Source: Nymphaea colorata
Lineage: Eukaryota > Streptophyta > Magnoliopsida > Nymphaeales > Nymphaeaceae
DNA: 47,217 nucleotides
NCBI RefSeq assembly: GCF_008831285.2
Contig: NW_022204902.1
Location: forward strand, 1 to 47,217
Reading direction: 5' to 3'
The notes under the pieces are model-generated. The model worked only from the letters and a program-made list of their open reading frames with translations, had not been told where the DNA came from and did not search any database. Position numbers and translations under genes: made by a program. Shown here piece after piece: positions 33,220 through 45,636 of the stretch (within the stretch, counting starts at the first letter, position 1; every line of letters begins with the position of its first letter).

Positions 33220-36146
33220 TTGAGTCCAATCCGAGTTCGCACGAGGTAGTCTAGGTCGAACCTAGGCAAAAGGGGGTTGAGCCGGTCCAAGCTCAACCAT
33301 GCGCCCAAGCAAGTGGATCCAAATGATCCACGGACCATTTTATTTGGACGAATAGCCTCCATTAGGATTGAGTTATTGGAGCTCGTTTTTGGATCCCATG
33401 GAGTTCCGTTTTTGGACCCCATTGAGTTCCGTTTTTGGATCCCATGGAGATCCGTTTTTGGATTTCATTTGAGTTCCGTTTTTGGATCCATTTGAGTCCG
33501 TTTTTGATTTGTTTCTTTAGTGAACCGGTTCGGAATGTGAACTGAGTTGCTTAGGCTATTATTTAAGTCATTAATTCATGTAAATGTTATGCTTTTGAAT
33601 AATGAAAATGAATTGAAGGAATTGTTGGGCGGAATGCCCTTTCTCCTCTCGTACTCCCCTTGGCTCACCCCTCTCCCGCGGTGGTCTCCTTCTTTCCTTG
33701 GCGTCCCTCCTCACCCATGGCGCAGCCTCTTCTCTCCCACTCGCCTCAAGGATTCTCCAAGCCCTAGCGTCATCCTCCATGGTGTCCTCTTCATTCCAGC
33801 CCCTTAGGTGAAGGACGGCATCCCTTTACCCTCTATCCAGCCGAAGGTCTCGTCTCCCCTACCTTAATTTCTGTTTTCTTCTCTTCCCCTCGACCTAAGG
33901 ATCACGGCCAAAGGAAAGCAGCAAGCTCCGGCGCGCGGCGTCTCCAACGGACCACGAAGAATACCCCACGAGCATTTTCTTGAAGCACGGTGCCTTTCTT
34001 CTCAAACACAAAGAAGGTTGTGAGGCTGTCTTCATCCCGGGAAGGCTGCAGCAACTTGGGGACCTGGTAGCAGCAGCAAAAGACATCAAAAGTAGCGCAA
34101 GAGATTAAGGTTAGTACGTAGAGAAAACAAGAAGAGTTGGTGAGCAACACGTTGCTCGGATTTGTTATTGTGTTCGGCTAGAAGGAGGATTTCACTCCCT
34201 CGGTGTCACCCGAGAGTTTGAGCTCTCATCCCACGGCTGAAAACAGCACCAAATTCTTGCTTACGCGTCTCAAGAACTCCTTGGCATTCTTGAAGTTCTT
34301 CCCCTCACGCTACGCACGAAGGTCCCCAAAGAGCGTCCTCACAAGAGCGCTTTGGTTGCCTCCGTTTTTGAGCAAAACGGATGCACAAATCCAGCAAGCA
34401 AAAGGCTTGCATAAGTGCATCAAAAGGGCGTCAAATTAAAGAGAAAAGTGCTTAGAAGAAGTCGCCCAATCAAGAGGAATCAAATGGCGTAAATTGAGCT
34501 TCATTCGGACCGCAAATCGCATGTTCTAGGCTCGGCCTGAATTCTGCAACTCCGGTGAACATCTAGGTGATTCCGGCCAGATTTTGGCCAATTCCGGCGT
34601 GGTCCATATTACCCCTGATCGTGGAAGGAGTCAGCTTCAGTTTGAGGTATTCTGGTCCATTCTTTGGAGGAGCGCACTAGGGCGTTCAACCCTAGCCGTC
34701 GGGGCTAGCTCGCACCTTCCTTGGCCGCCGGTCTTCATTTGGTAAGTCCTATTCTTTCTCTCTTTTGTTTAATCCTAGCCCTTGAGTGAGCCACGTGTCA
34801 GCCATCCCCTTAGCCTCCCAGATTTACCTAGCCACCTGTCCCACTTGGCTGATTTCGTCCCAGCCGAGAATCAATCCATAGCCCACCGAATTCCATTAAT
34901 CTAGCGAGATCTCCCATCCTCGTCAATCTATTCCGTTTTTAACTCCCCTCTTCTAGTCAATCCTTGGTCGTCTTTAATCTTAACCATTGGTGTCGCCACG
35001 TGTCCTAATCCTAGCTTACCTCCCCTGCCACCTCACCAGCTGGTCCCTCCTCCCTCGAGTCAGCCTGGCCCACACGGTTTGCCTTTCCCCCATCGTCTAA
35101 TACCTCTACCGTTTTTGTTGACTTTCACGCATCTTCCCCTTTTGGTGAAACCGTGAGAGTGTGCCACCTCCTCCTTCCCCAAAGCAGGTCCCTACCATTA
35201 CGCCAGACCAGTTCCATCTCCATCTGCCACCTCCACATCCAGCCCTTGCCTTGGCCCCACACGAGATCCCCTTTCCCTCGTCTAGCCTTACCGAATCCCT
35301 TAGCATCCTCACGCGGTTTCCCAACTTGGAAGGGAAGTCACACGAGAGTGCCACCTCCTACTTGCCCAAATCCCTCTCCTCTCTCTACGCAAGTCAGCCC
35401 TCTCGTCTTCACCTTAGCTCCTCTCCACCTCACCTTCCCTAATCATTACCCACCTGAACCGAGCCAGCTTCCTCCTTCTCGCAAGCCCTTCCTCTTGGTA
35501 GGACCCACACATTGCCACTTGTCACGTTTTGGAAACCACCAAGCTTCGTACTTTCCCTTTCCCTTTACCCCACTGTCTCTAGCCCCTCTCACATGGAGAC
35601 TTCCCCTCTCGCCACCTCGTGCTTCTTCCTTTAGTAATAACCAGCCTTACTCTTTAGCCCTTGCCTTTTCCATCCCTTACCTAGTTCACCCCTTGTGTCC
35701 GTTGCAAAGGAGAAGAAGGAGTCCCCACGCGCCTAACGTTGAAGTCTTACCTTTTTGGCATTAGCCACGTGCCCTCCCCTTTTCTACGAGCTAGGAAAGG
35801 AACTTAACGCCAATTCATTCCTTATACCTTAGGAAAGAATTGGAATCCCTTCCTTATTCGCTAGTCTCTCTCTAGCGATCCTCTTAGCTCTAATTTCCAT
35901 TTTGGAATTAGACGCCCTTTTCCTCCTCCACCGAAGGAAGGAAATCTCCATGCCACCCTTGCCTCTTGGTAAGTGGCGTCCTCACATCTCCCTCTTTCTT
36001 AGTTAGGAAGTCACCACCTGGCCTCACAACACCCCTTAGGAGCCCACTCGTGTCAATCTTCACTAGTTAGGTAAGCCAGCACCGTATCCTCCCTTGCTCT
36101 CCTCTAGTCAAGCCTTGACGCATCACTCCCTAGTTAACATCTCTAG
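32961..36146 (+). mobile_element. LTR, forward, truncated at its 3' end
   Basis: It starts as a proper 3' LTR after the polypurine tract. It keeps the hairpin cluster, minisatellite, stem-loops and GGTAAGT but loses about the last 1 kb, ending at 36146 where inverted internal sequence begins. It is not a simple twin of the LTR at 25185. Around 34160-34250 it carries a different block (GATTTGTTATTGTGTTCGG) shared with 46790 onward, and from about 34850 it follows a third variant partly shared with 39500-39690. Two LTRs of one insertion should start out identical, so this pair is recombinant or much altered. Confidence 0.85.
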
Positions 36147-37276
36147 GTCGCCCTACTATCAGCTTGTGTTAGGCTAGATGAGCACTCTTCGTTTGAGTTT
36201 GGACACGTACTATTAGTTTCCCTTAATTTCTCTTGTTCTGTCGTCTTGGAAGGTTCAGGTAAGGGAAGTAGTCCTTCGTAAATGCCATTGGAGTGCTTTG
36301 TGTCTGTCCGTCTGACCGACTCGTTCTGATGGTTGGGCCTTTGGTTCCCATTTGATGCTCTAGGTTGAACCCATTCCAAAGGCCGTATAGCACTGATTGT
36401 CTTGGCTGGGCCAAGTATGCCTTTAGTATCCTTAGACGTGATACTCGTGTTGCTACTAGGGATAATGCTAGGAGGGGCTCCAAGTATCCCTTTTTCTGAA
36501 ATTTCAGTCCTTGCACGTTCTGAAGGCTTGAGGGCGCCGATATTGGCACACTCCCGACTTGGCACTTCTCTCTCTTCATCGCTTGAAGAATCCGTGCTAC
36601 TATCATCTTCGGTTTCAGACGAAGTCTGTTCTTCGCTTTCTAATTCGTACTCTTTTGGCACTATTTTCTTAGGCGTCTTTGGAGAAGGGGAGGACTTTTC
36701 ATCCTCACTAGACGAATCTGATTCAGTTTCAGATTCTGTAGTAAGCTCAGTCCGTCTATTATCGCTGGCTATTTTCTTGTTTCTGATCGCCTCTCTGTGA
36801 TCCATCCGGGCGAGCATGGCGTTCATCTTGTTGAGCACTTCGTCCCACGTAAGAGACCTTGTGCTTTGGTCATTCTGCTCATCTTCGTCGCTGGACTCAT
36901 AATGATATTCTTTTTGCTTCTCGGTCACGGGGGAGAGTCTTTCTTCTAGCACTAAGCGGAATTTTGAGAACCCCACTTGGATAACTTCTCCATGATAGAT
37001 TGGCGCCCAATCTCGATGTTCTACTTCGTATCCAGCCACAATAAGTCTACCCGTGTAAGTGATTTTGGCTATCCACATTTCTTGGGTGTCCTTATGCATG
37101 GCCAACTCAAGGTGACGCCCTTTTATGCTAGGGTGTCGGAGTATCAAGTCACACTCGGGATTACTGCCGACTTGGACATAAGTCCACTTTGGAGCTTGAT
37201 CCCTAGTATGTCCATGGATCAACGTATCTTCATGAATACAAACGCCATTCTCGTTGGTGCTAAGGAGTATGTCCAT
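36143..37276 (-). pseudogene. N-terminal half of the FHA-like element protein, reverse strand
   Basis: Read on the reverse strand it starts MDILLST at 37276 and is open for 377 codons to a TAG at 36143-36145, created at the junction with LTR sequence. It covers the FHA-like domain, the Ser/Asp/Glu-rich region and the part up to SSSLTQADSR. It corresponds to 30665-31780. Here the domain is closer to the family pattern: GSNPECDLILRHPS and KGRHLEL keep Asp after Cys and His after Arg. The C-terminal half is missing. Differences from the forward copy include many replacements as well as silent changes, so strong purifying selection is not obvious. As it stands it could encode an FHA-like fragment, but it lacks its own promoter context. 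Confidence 0.65.
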
Positions 37277-37297
37277 TTCTGCTCTACTAGACGAGCA

Positions 37298-40200
37298 GAA
37301 AATCCAGCCAGCTTGTAAGGGCTGAACCAAGGACCAAGCCGGGTCCGACTAGGCTCGTAACGGCTGGACGTGAGTCCAGCAAGGTATCTAGGCCAGCTTC
37401 AGAGGAATACTTACAGCTTGGAGTTCTTGCAGAGGGCGGAGCGGGCGGAGCAACAACGGCCAAGCATGAGCGAAATTAGATTAAACCTCAAGGTGGCTTT
37501 GATCCGTTTTTTTGGACTCTCCCGTACTTGAATGGTCTAACCTATAGTCGAGTCCTAACCCAAGTTCACACGAGGTAGTCTAGGTCGAACCTAGGCAAAA
37601 GGGGGTTGAGCCGGTCCAAGCTCAACCATGCGCCCAAGCAAGTGGATCCAAATGATCCACGGACCATTTTATTTGGACGAATAGCGTCCATTAGGATTGA
37701 TTTTTTGGAGCTCGTTTTTGGATCCCATGGAGTTCCGTTTTTGGACCCCATTGAGTTCCGTTTTTGGATCCCATGGAGCTCCGTTTTTGGATTTCATTTG
37801 AGTTCCGTTTTTGGATCCATTTGAGTCCGTTTTTGATTTGTTTCTTTAGTGAACCGGTTCGGAATGTGAACCGAGTTGCTTAGGCTATTATTTAAGTCAT
37901 TGAATTCATGTAAATGTTATGCTTTTGAATAATGAAAATGAATTGAAGGAATTGTTGGGCGGAATGCCCTTTCTCTCTCTCTTACTCCCCTTGGCTCACC
38001 CCTCTCCCGCGGTGGTCTCCCTTCTCTCCTTGGCGTCCCTCCTCACCCATGGCGCAACGTCTTCTTCCACCACTCGTCCTCAAGGATCTCCATGCCCTAG
38101 CGTCATCCTCCATGGCGTCCTCTTCATTCCAGCCCCTTAGGTGAAGGACGGCATCCCTTTACCCTCTTGTCAACCGAAGGTCTCCCTCTTCCACTCGACC
38201 TTGTTTTCTGGTTTCTTCCTCTCCCCCTCGACCTAAGGATCACGGCCTAGGGATAGCAGCAAGCTCCGGCGCGCGGCGTCTCCAACGGACCACGAAGAAT
38301 ACCCCACGAGCATTTTGTTGAAGCACGGTGCCTTCCTTCTCAAACACAAAGAAGGTTGTGAGGCTGTCTTCATCCCGGGAAGGCTGCAGCAACTTGGGCG
38401 ACCTGGTAGCAGCAGCAAAAGACATCAAAGTAGCGCAAGAGAAAAAGGTTAGTACGAAGAGAAAACAAGAAAAGTTGGTGAGCAACACGTTGCTCGGTTT
38501 TGATCTTGAGTTCAGCTAGAAGGTGGATTTCAATCCCTCGGTGTACACCCGTGAGATTGAGCTCTCATCCCGTGGCTGAAAACAGAATTAAACCCTTGCT
38601 TACGCGTCTCAAGAACTCCTTGGCATTCTTGAAGTTCTTCCCCTCACGCTACGCACGAAGGCTCCCCACGAGCATCCTCAAAAAAGGGCCTCTTTGGTTG
38701 CCTCCGTTTTTGAGCAAAACGGATGCACAAATCCAGCAAGCAAAAAGGGCTTTCAAGGTGCATCAAACGGCATCAAAATAAAGAAAAGAATACAAAGAAG
38801 AAGACGCCCCATCAAGAGGAATCAAATAGTGAAAAACGAGCTTCATCCGGTTGATTAATCGCGTATTCTAGCCTCAGCCTGAATTCTGCAACTCCGGTGG
38901 AATTTCTGTTGATTCCGGCCAGACTTTGGCCTATTTTCAGCGTGGACTAATCTGCCCCTGACCGTGGACAAGTTCAATTTCAGCTTAAGGGTATTCTGCT
39001 ACATTCATTGGAGGAGCGCACTAGGGCAAAACACCCTAGCCGCCAGTGCTTCACGCGTTTCCTTGGCCGCCGGTCTTCATTTGGTAAGTCCTATTCCTTC
39101 TCTTTTGTGTTTAATCTCAGCCCTTGCCTATACCACATGTCAGCCATCCCCTTAGCCTCCCAGATTTATCTAGCCACCTGTCCCACTTGGCTGATCTCAT
39201 CGCAGCTGAGAATCAATCCATAGCCCATCGTAATCCACCAAATCCGGAAGATTCCCCCTTGCCGCAATCCCCTTTCCAACTTCGTTGCCTTGTTTTTAGT
39301 CAACCGAGTCCAGCCTTTAATCTTCACCCTTGGTGTCGCCACGTGTCCTAATCCTAGCTTACCCATCCTGCCACCTCACCAGCTGGCCCCTCCCTCCTTG
39401 TCGAGCAGCCTGCCCCACACGTCTTTCCCTTTTCCCTCGTACAGCCACTCTACCGTTTTTGTTGACTCTCACACGTCTTTCCATTTTGGAGAAGTCGTGA
39501 GAGGGTGCCACCTCCTACTCCCCAAATCATATCCCCAACATCACGCCAGCCCAGTCCCTCTCCATCTGCCACCTATACAGCCCACCCTTGCCCTTGGCCC
39601 ACACGAGGTCTCCCTTCCCTCGTCAAGCCTTACCGCATCCCTTAGCATCCTCACGTGGTTTCCCAACTTGGAAGGGAAGTCACACGAGAGTGCCACCTCC
39701 TCCTTGCCCCAGCTCGTCTCCTCCATTTTTGGTATCTTACCTTAGCTCCTTGCCACCTCGTGCTTACCCCTCTTGACCCCACCTGAACCGAGCCAGCTTC
39801 TTCCTTCCACCTCGTTAACCAATTCCTTGTAGGTCCCACGGTTTACACTTGTCAACGTTGGAGTCAACCTTGTTATCGCACTTTCCCCTTTCTTTTCCTC
39901 CACCGTCTTTAGTCCCTCTCGCATGGATTTCTCCCCTTGCCACCTCATGCTCTTAACTTTAGTATTATCCAGCGTGACCCCTTAGCCCCCATCTTTCCCA
40001 TTTTGCCTTGCTCATCCCCTTTGAGTCCGTTGAGAAGAAGAGAAAGAGAACACGAGCAATAACATTGAAGACTTACTTTTTTTGGCAAAGGCCACGTGCC
40101 TCTCCCTACTCACGAATTTAGGGAGCAAGCCGAGCCAATTCCCTCCTTATTCATTAGGAAGGAGATTGGAATCATTTCCTAATTTGCTAGTCTCTCTCTA

Positions 40201-41684
40201 GCAACTCTCTTAGCTCTCAATTCATTTTGGAATTGGGCGCCCCCTTCCCTCCTCACTCTAAGGAAGGAAATCTCCACGCCAACCCGTGCCTTTGGCAATT
40301 GGCGTCCTTCTCATCTCCCTCTTTCTTAGTTAGGAAACCGCCACCTGGTTTCACTCCCCTTAGGAACCCTTGACCACCCAAGTCAACCCTCACGAGCTAG
40401 GAAAGTCTTAGGCGAGTCCACCATTCCGTTGCCTTAGGTTAGTCCCAACCGCGCCAAGCCTTACTTCATTTTGAGTAAGCCTTCACGCGCCAACCTAGTC
40501 AACCCCCCTAAGTCGACTTATCCCATTTTGGTAACCCGCGTCCTTGAGCCTCCTTTCCTCTTATTCTGGAAAGTAGCCCTAGGTCCTAAGGCAGCCAAGG
40601 TCAACGCTGCCTAAGTGATTCGGACCCACCTCTTGCACGGCTACACCCAAGCCGCCACCTCTCTTCCGCACCTTCTTCATTCCTTAGCGTCTTGACTTGA
40701 TTCAAGTCAACCCAGCCGCATTTGAACCTAAGCCAGTCCTTAGTCCACCTTGTCCCAGCTGTCCCTAAGCCTTGACTTAGCTCACCTAAGCCACGACCTA
40801 GCCAGCCATCCATAGCCGGACCTCCCTCGTAGCTAGGTCTGCCCGAGTTCTAGACCGAGCTCTCCTCCTTCCCGTAGTTAGGCTCTCCCGGGTTCTATAC
40901 CGAACCCAGCCCTTCCGAAGGTCATCCCCACGCACAGCGGGACCCTTCCAGCTTCGGCACACCCCTTGCTGCCGCGCTACCTTCACGGCCAGGCGGGCCT
41001 CTTCCAGCAGTAGCTTGTGAATTGCTGCTGTCCCTTGCTCACGGCCAGGAGGGCCGTATTCCAGCAACTCGTCCGGCGTCCCTAGCCGGCCATTTGAAGA
41101 CTTCCGGTGTAGCGTCCACTTCATCGCGAGATCCAGTTTGCTGCCGACCTCAACCGGAGTCCTCTCCGTTTGTTGCTGCATTGCCCGAGGTTGGGGATTC
41201 ACCTCGTGGCATTCTTGCTGAAACCCAAGATTAGCTTGGCCGGTAACGCCCTCTCACTCCCTTGTAGTTTCGCGGGTCGGGTGCATTTGCTTTCGTATTT
41301 GCTTGAGCCCGGCTTCGGCCATGGTTGGTTCCAGCGGTACCTCGACGGCCCTTGGCCTAGACACGACCGCTAATCGACGAGCCTACCTAGGGTATTGGGT
41401 GTGGTTTGTTACGCGTAGTTATGGTTTGTGTGGCTTGTATGGTATGATCTTGACTGAGTTGCGAGAGCATTTCTGTATCGCACACGGTTGTACGGCCTCA
41501 CATCCCTAGTAGTTTTCTATAGTAGGTTTGCCTTTAGATAGGTTTTTGGGATTACCCTTCCGTGTATTCACGTCCTATTGGGTTTGCACCGGGGTCCTGT
41601 CCGGCCGGGTAGTTCCTTGTATTATTTGTTTAGGTTTTTGGTCTAGATTCCTCGAGGCGATCTTGGCAGTAGGACCTCGGCTCC
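37298..41684 (+). mobile_element. Nearly complete LTR, forward
   Basis: It lacks only about the first 8-15 bases, lost at the junction with the inverted internal piece, and the last ~27 bases, lost at the palindromic junction at 41684. From about 39690 to its end it is nearly identical to 27600-29590. Between about 39100 and 39690 it follows the variant of 32961-36146 instead. The switch is at the shared GCCACCTCCTCCTTGCCCC box, so the copy is a mosaic. Confidence 0.88.
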
Positions 41685-44600
41685 CAACGGGCCGACCCAC
41701 GGAGTCGAGGTCCTACTGCCAAGATCGCCTCGAGGAATCTAGACCAAAATCCTAAACAAATTATACAAGGAACTACCCGGCCGAACAGGACCCCGGCGCA
41801 AACCCAATAGGACGTGATGAACAAGTAGGGGTAATCCCAAAAACCTAACTAAGTCAAAACCTACAACAGAAATGTACGAGGGATGTGAGGCCGTACAAGC
41901 ATACGCGATACAAAAGTAGTCTCGCAACTCACTCAATTCAAACCATCAAACCACACAAACCATGCTATACGTAACAAACCACACCCAATACCCTAGGTAG
42001 GCTCGTCGATTAGCGGTCGTGTCTAGGCCAAGGGCCGTCGAGGTACCGCTGGAATCAACCAAGGCCAAAGCCGGGTTCAAGCAAATACGAAATCAAAAGC
42101 ACCCGACCCGCGAAACTACAAGGGAGTGAGAGGGCGTTACCAGCCAAGCTATTCTTGGCTTTCAGCAAGAAGGCCACGAGGTGAATCCCCAACCTCGGGC
42201 AATGCAGCAATAGTGAGGGAGATCTTCGGATGAGGAAGAAGCGGATTGGATCCCGCGAAGAGGTGAAAGCTACACCGGCAGTCTTCAAATTGCCGGCTAT
42301 GGACGCCGGACGTGTTGCTGGAATACGGCCCTCCTGGTCGTGAGCAAGAGACAGCAGCTAGTGGTTAGCTACTGCTGGGATAGGTCCTCGTGGCCGTGCT
42401 GGGATCGCTGCTCCAAGAGGGTATCAGAACTGGAAGTGCCTCGCCGTGCGTAGGGGAGGACCTTCGGAAGGGCTGGGTTCGGTTTAGAACCCGGAAGAAC
42501 CTAGCTACGGGAAAAGATAAGAGCTCGGTTTAGAGCTCGGGCAAACCTAGCTACGAGAGGGTCCGGTTAAGGTTGACTGGCCAGGTCAAGGCTTAGGGTC
42601 AGCTGGGTCAAGGCGGCCTAAGGACTGGCTTAGGTTCAAACGCGGCTGGGATTGACTTGAATTAAGTCAAGACGCTAAGGCATAAGGAAGGTGCGGAAGA
42701 GAGGGGGCGGCTTGGGTCTAGCCGTGCAAGAGGTGGGTCCGAATCACTTAGGCAGCGTTGACCTTGGCTGCCTTAGGACCTAGGGCTACTTTACAGAAAT
42801 AGAGGAAAGGAGGGTCAAGGGCACGGGTCGCCAAAGTAGGAGAGGTCGACTTAGGGGGGTTGGCCAAGGGATATTGCGACAAGGACTTACCTAAATTAGG
42901 ACAAGGGAGGTTACGGTAAGTCTATCTAAGGGGTGTTGACTTAAGCTGGTCAATGGTTCCTACGGGTATCAAAGTGGGTGAGGCCAGGTGGAGGCCACCT
43001 AACTAAGAAAGAGGGAGGTGAGAAGGACGCCAATTGCCAAAGGCAAGGGTTGGCGGGGAGATTCCTTCCTACGGTAGAGGAGGAAAAGGGGCGCTCAATT
43101 ATAAACTGAAATGAGAGCTAAGAGACTTGCTAGAGAGAGACTAGCAAATAAGGATTCGACTCCAATTTCCTTCCTAAAGAATGAGGAGGGAATTGGCTCG
43201 GCTTTCTTCCAATTGTTAGGAAGGGGAGGCACGTGGCCAAAGACAAAAGGTAAGACTTCAACGTTAGGCGCGTGGGGACTCCTTCTTCTCTTCTTCACGA
43301 GGGACACAAGGGGTGACTCGACAAGAAAGGGATTAGGCAAGAGCTAAAGGGGTAAAGCTGGCTAACACTCAAGGTAAGAGCATGAGGAGGCAAGGGGAGA
43401 ACTCCATGCGAGAGGGACTAAAGACGGTGGAGGAAAAGAAAGGGGGAAGTGCGATAACAAGGTTGGCTCCAACGTTGACAAGTGTAAATCGTGGGATCTA
43501 CAGAGGAATGGTGTGCGACATAGAGGGGGAAAGCTGGCTCGGTTCAGGTGGGTAATAATTAGGGAAGGTGAGGTGGAGAGGAGCTACGGTAAGATACCAA
43601 AAATGGAGGAGACGAGCTGGGGCAAGGAGGAGGTGGTGAATTCCTAGACCTCACTTCCAAAAGGAAAACGTGTGATGGCCTCTACGAAATCGGCAAGGGC
43701 TCTAAGGGCTGAGAAAGGTAAAACGTGTGGGGCCAAGGTCTCGAGAGGGAGTGGTGACCTGGTGATGAGGCTTGGGGCTAACAAAAAGGAAGGGGCTCGG
43801 ATAGGGAAGAGGAGGAGGTGGCGTTCTCACAACGCTCCACCAAAATAGAAATACGTGCGAGAGTCAACAAAAACGGTAGAGGGATTATGCGAGGGAAAAG
43901 GTGAAAACGCCAGGGGTAGGCTGCTCGACAAGGATGGAGGGACTAGATGGTGAGGTGGCAGTAGCTGCAGGCTGGGATGATGACACATGGCGACACCAAT
44001 GGCTAAGATGAGAGGAAGGACTCGGTTGACTACAAGATTGGCAACAAAATTGGTAAGGAGATTGCGAGGAGAGGGATTTACCGGATTTGGGGAATTCGAT
44101 GGAGTCTTGGATGATTCTCGGCTGGGACCGAATCAACCAAGTGGGACAGGTGGCTAGGTAAATCTGGGAGGCTAAGGGGATGGCTGACACGTGGCTCACT
44201 CAAGGGCTAGGATTAAACAAAAGAGAGAAAGAATAGGACTTACCAAATGAAGACCGGCGGCCAAGGAAGGTGCGAGCTAGCACCGGCGGCTAGGGTGATT
44301 TACCTTAGTGCGCTCCTCCAACAATGGACCAGAATACCCTCAGCTTGTTATTGAACAGTTCCACGGTCAGGGGCAGATTAGTCCATGCCAGAAAAGGGCC
44401 AAAGTCTGGCCGGAATCACAGAAAATTCACCGGAAATTGCAGGGTTCAGGCCGGGCCTAAAACACGAGAACGAGTAGCCGGATGAAGCTCAAATTCAGCC
44501 GTTTGATTCCTTTTGATGGGGCGTCTTCTTTTTGTATTTCTTTCTTTGTTTTGACGCCTTTTGATGCACTTTGCAAGCCCTTTTTGCTTGCTGGATTTGT

Positions 44601-45636
44601 GCATCCGTTTTGCCCAAAAACGGAGGCAACCAAAGAGGCCGTTTTTTGAGGACGCTCGTGGGGAACCTTCGTGCGTAGCGTGAGGGAAAGAACTCAAGAA
44701 AGCCAAGGAGTTCTTGAGACGCGTAAGCAAGGGTTTAATTCTGTTTTCAGCCGCGGGATGTGAGCTCAATCTCACGGGTTTACACCGAGGGATTGAAATC
44801 CATCTTCTAGCCGAACTCAAGATCAAAACCGAGCAACGTGTTGCTCACTAACTTTTCTTGTTTTCTCTTCGTACTAACCTTTTTCTCTTGCGCTACTTTG
44901 ATGTCTTTTGCTGCTACTACCAGGTCGCCCAAGTTGCTGCAGCCTTCCCGGGATGAAGACAGCCGGACAACCTTCTTTGTGCTTGAGAAGGAAGGCACCG
45001 TGCTTCAAGAAAATGCTCGTGGGGTATTCTTCGTGGTCCGTTGGAGACGCCGCACGCCGGAGCTTGCTGCTATCCTTAGGTCGTGATCCTTAGGTCGACG
45101 GGGAGAGGAAGAAACCAGAAAACAAGGTCGAGTGGAAGAGGGAGACCTTCGGTTGACAAGAGGGCTGAAGACGATGCAGATCTTCACCTTGGGGTTTGAA
45201 AGGTAGATGACGCCAAGAGAGATGACGTTAGGCTAGGGAGATACCTTGAGGACGAGTGGAGGAGAAGAGGCTGCGCGAAAGGGCATTCCGCCCAACACAA
45301 TTCCTCAATTCATTTTCATTATTCAAAAGCATAACATTTACATGAATTCAATGACTTAAATAATAGCCTAAGCAACTCGGTTCACATTCCGAACCGGTTC
45401 ACTAAAGAAACAAATAAAAACGGACTCAAATGGATCCAAAAACGGAACTCAAATGAAATCCAAAAACGGAGCTCCAAGGGATCCAAAAACGGAACTCCAT
45501 GGGGTCCAAAAACGGAACTCCATGGGATCCAAAAACGAGCTCCAATAACTCAATCCTAATGGACGCTATTCGTCCAAATAAAATGGTCCATGGATCATTT
45601 GGATCCACTTGCTTGGGCGCATGGTTGAGCTTGGAC
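41685..45636 (-). mobile_element. LTR, reverse strand, both ends trimmed
   Basis: It begins about 17 bases inside the LTR terminus (CCAACGGGCCGACCCA) and ends at CTTGGACC inside the hairpin GGTTGAGC...GCTCAACC, so it lacks about 0.32 kb of the LTR start. Its first 2 kb match the reverse LTR at 16083-18100 closely. Around 44290-44400 it instead matches the block at 26820-26930 (ACAGTTCCACGGTCAGGGG). With 37298-41684 it forms a tail-to-tail inverted pair with almost no spacer. The arms differ in sequence, so this is not a simple fold-back duplicate. Confidence 0.88.

Larger units (their letters stand above)
25185..36146 (+). mobile_element. LARD-like LTR element (LTR - internal - partial LTR)
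   Basis: This is the best-preserved element of the window: 4.43-kb LTR, initiator-Met primer site, 1-kb leader, one FHA-like ORF, polypurine tract, 3' LTR cut at 36146. The internal region of 3343 bp leaves no room for gag-pol, so an autonomous partner elsewhere would have to supply the enzymes. No target-site duplication can be checked because both outer sides are other pieces of the same family. Confidence 0.75.

Noticed and set aside
36977-37318. 113-codon forward ORF over the reverse FHA-like gene
   Set aside because: Antisense shadow of the FHA-like ORF.
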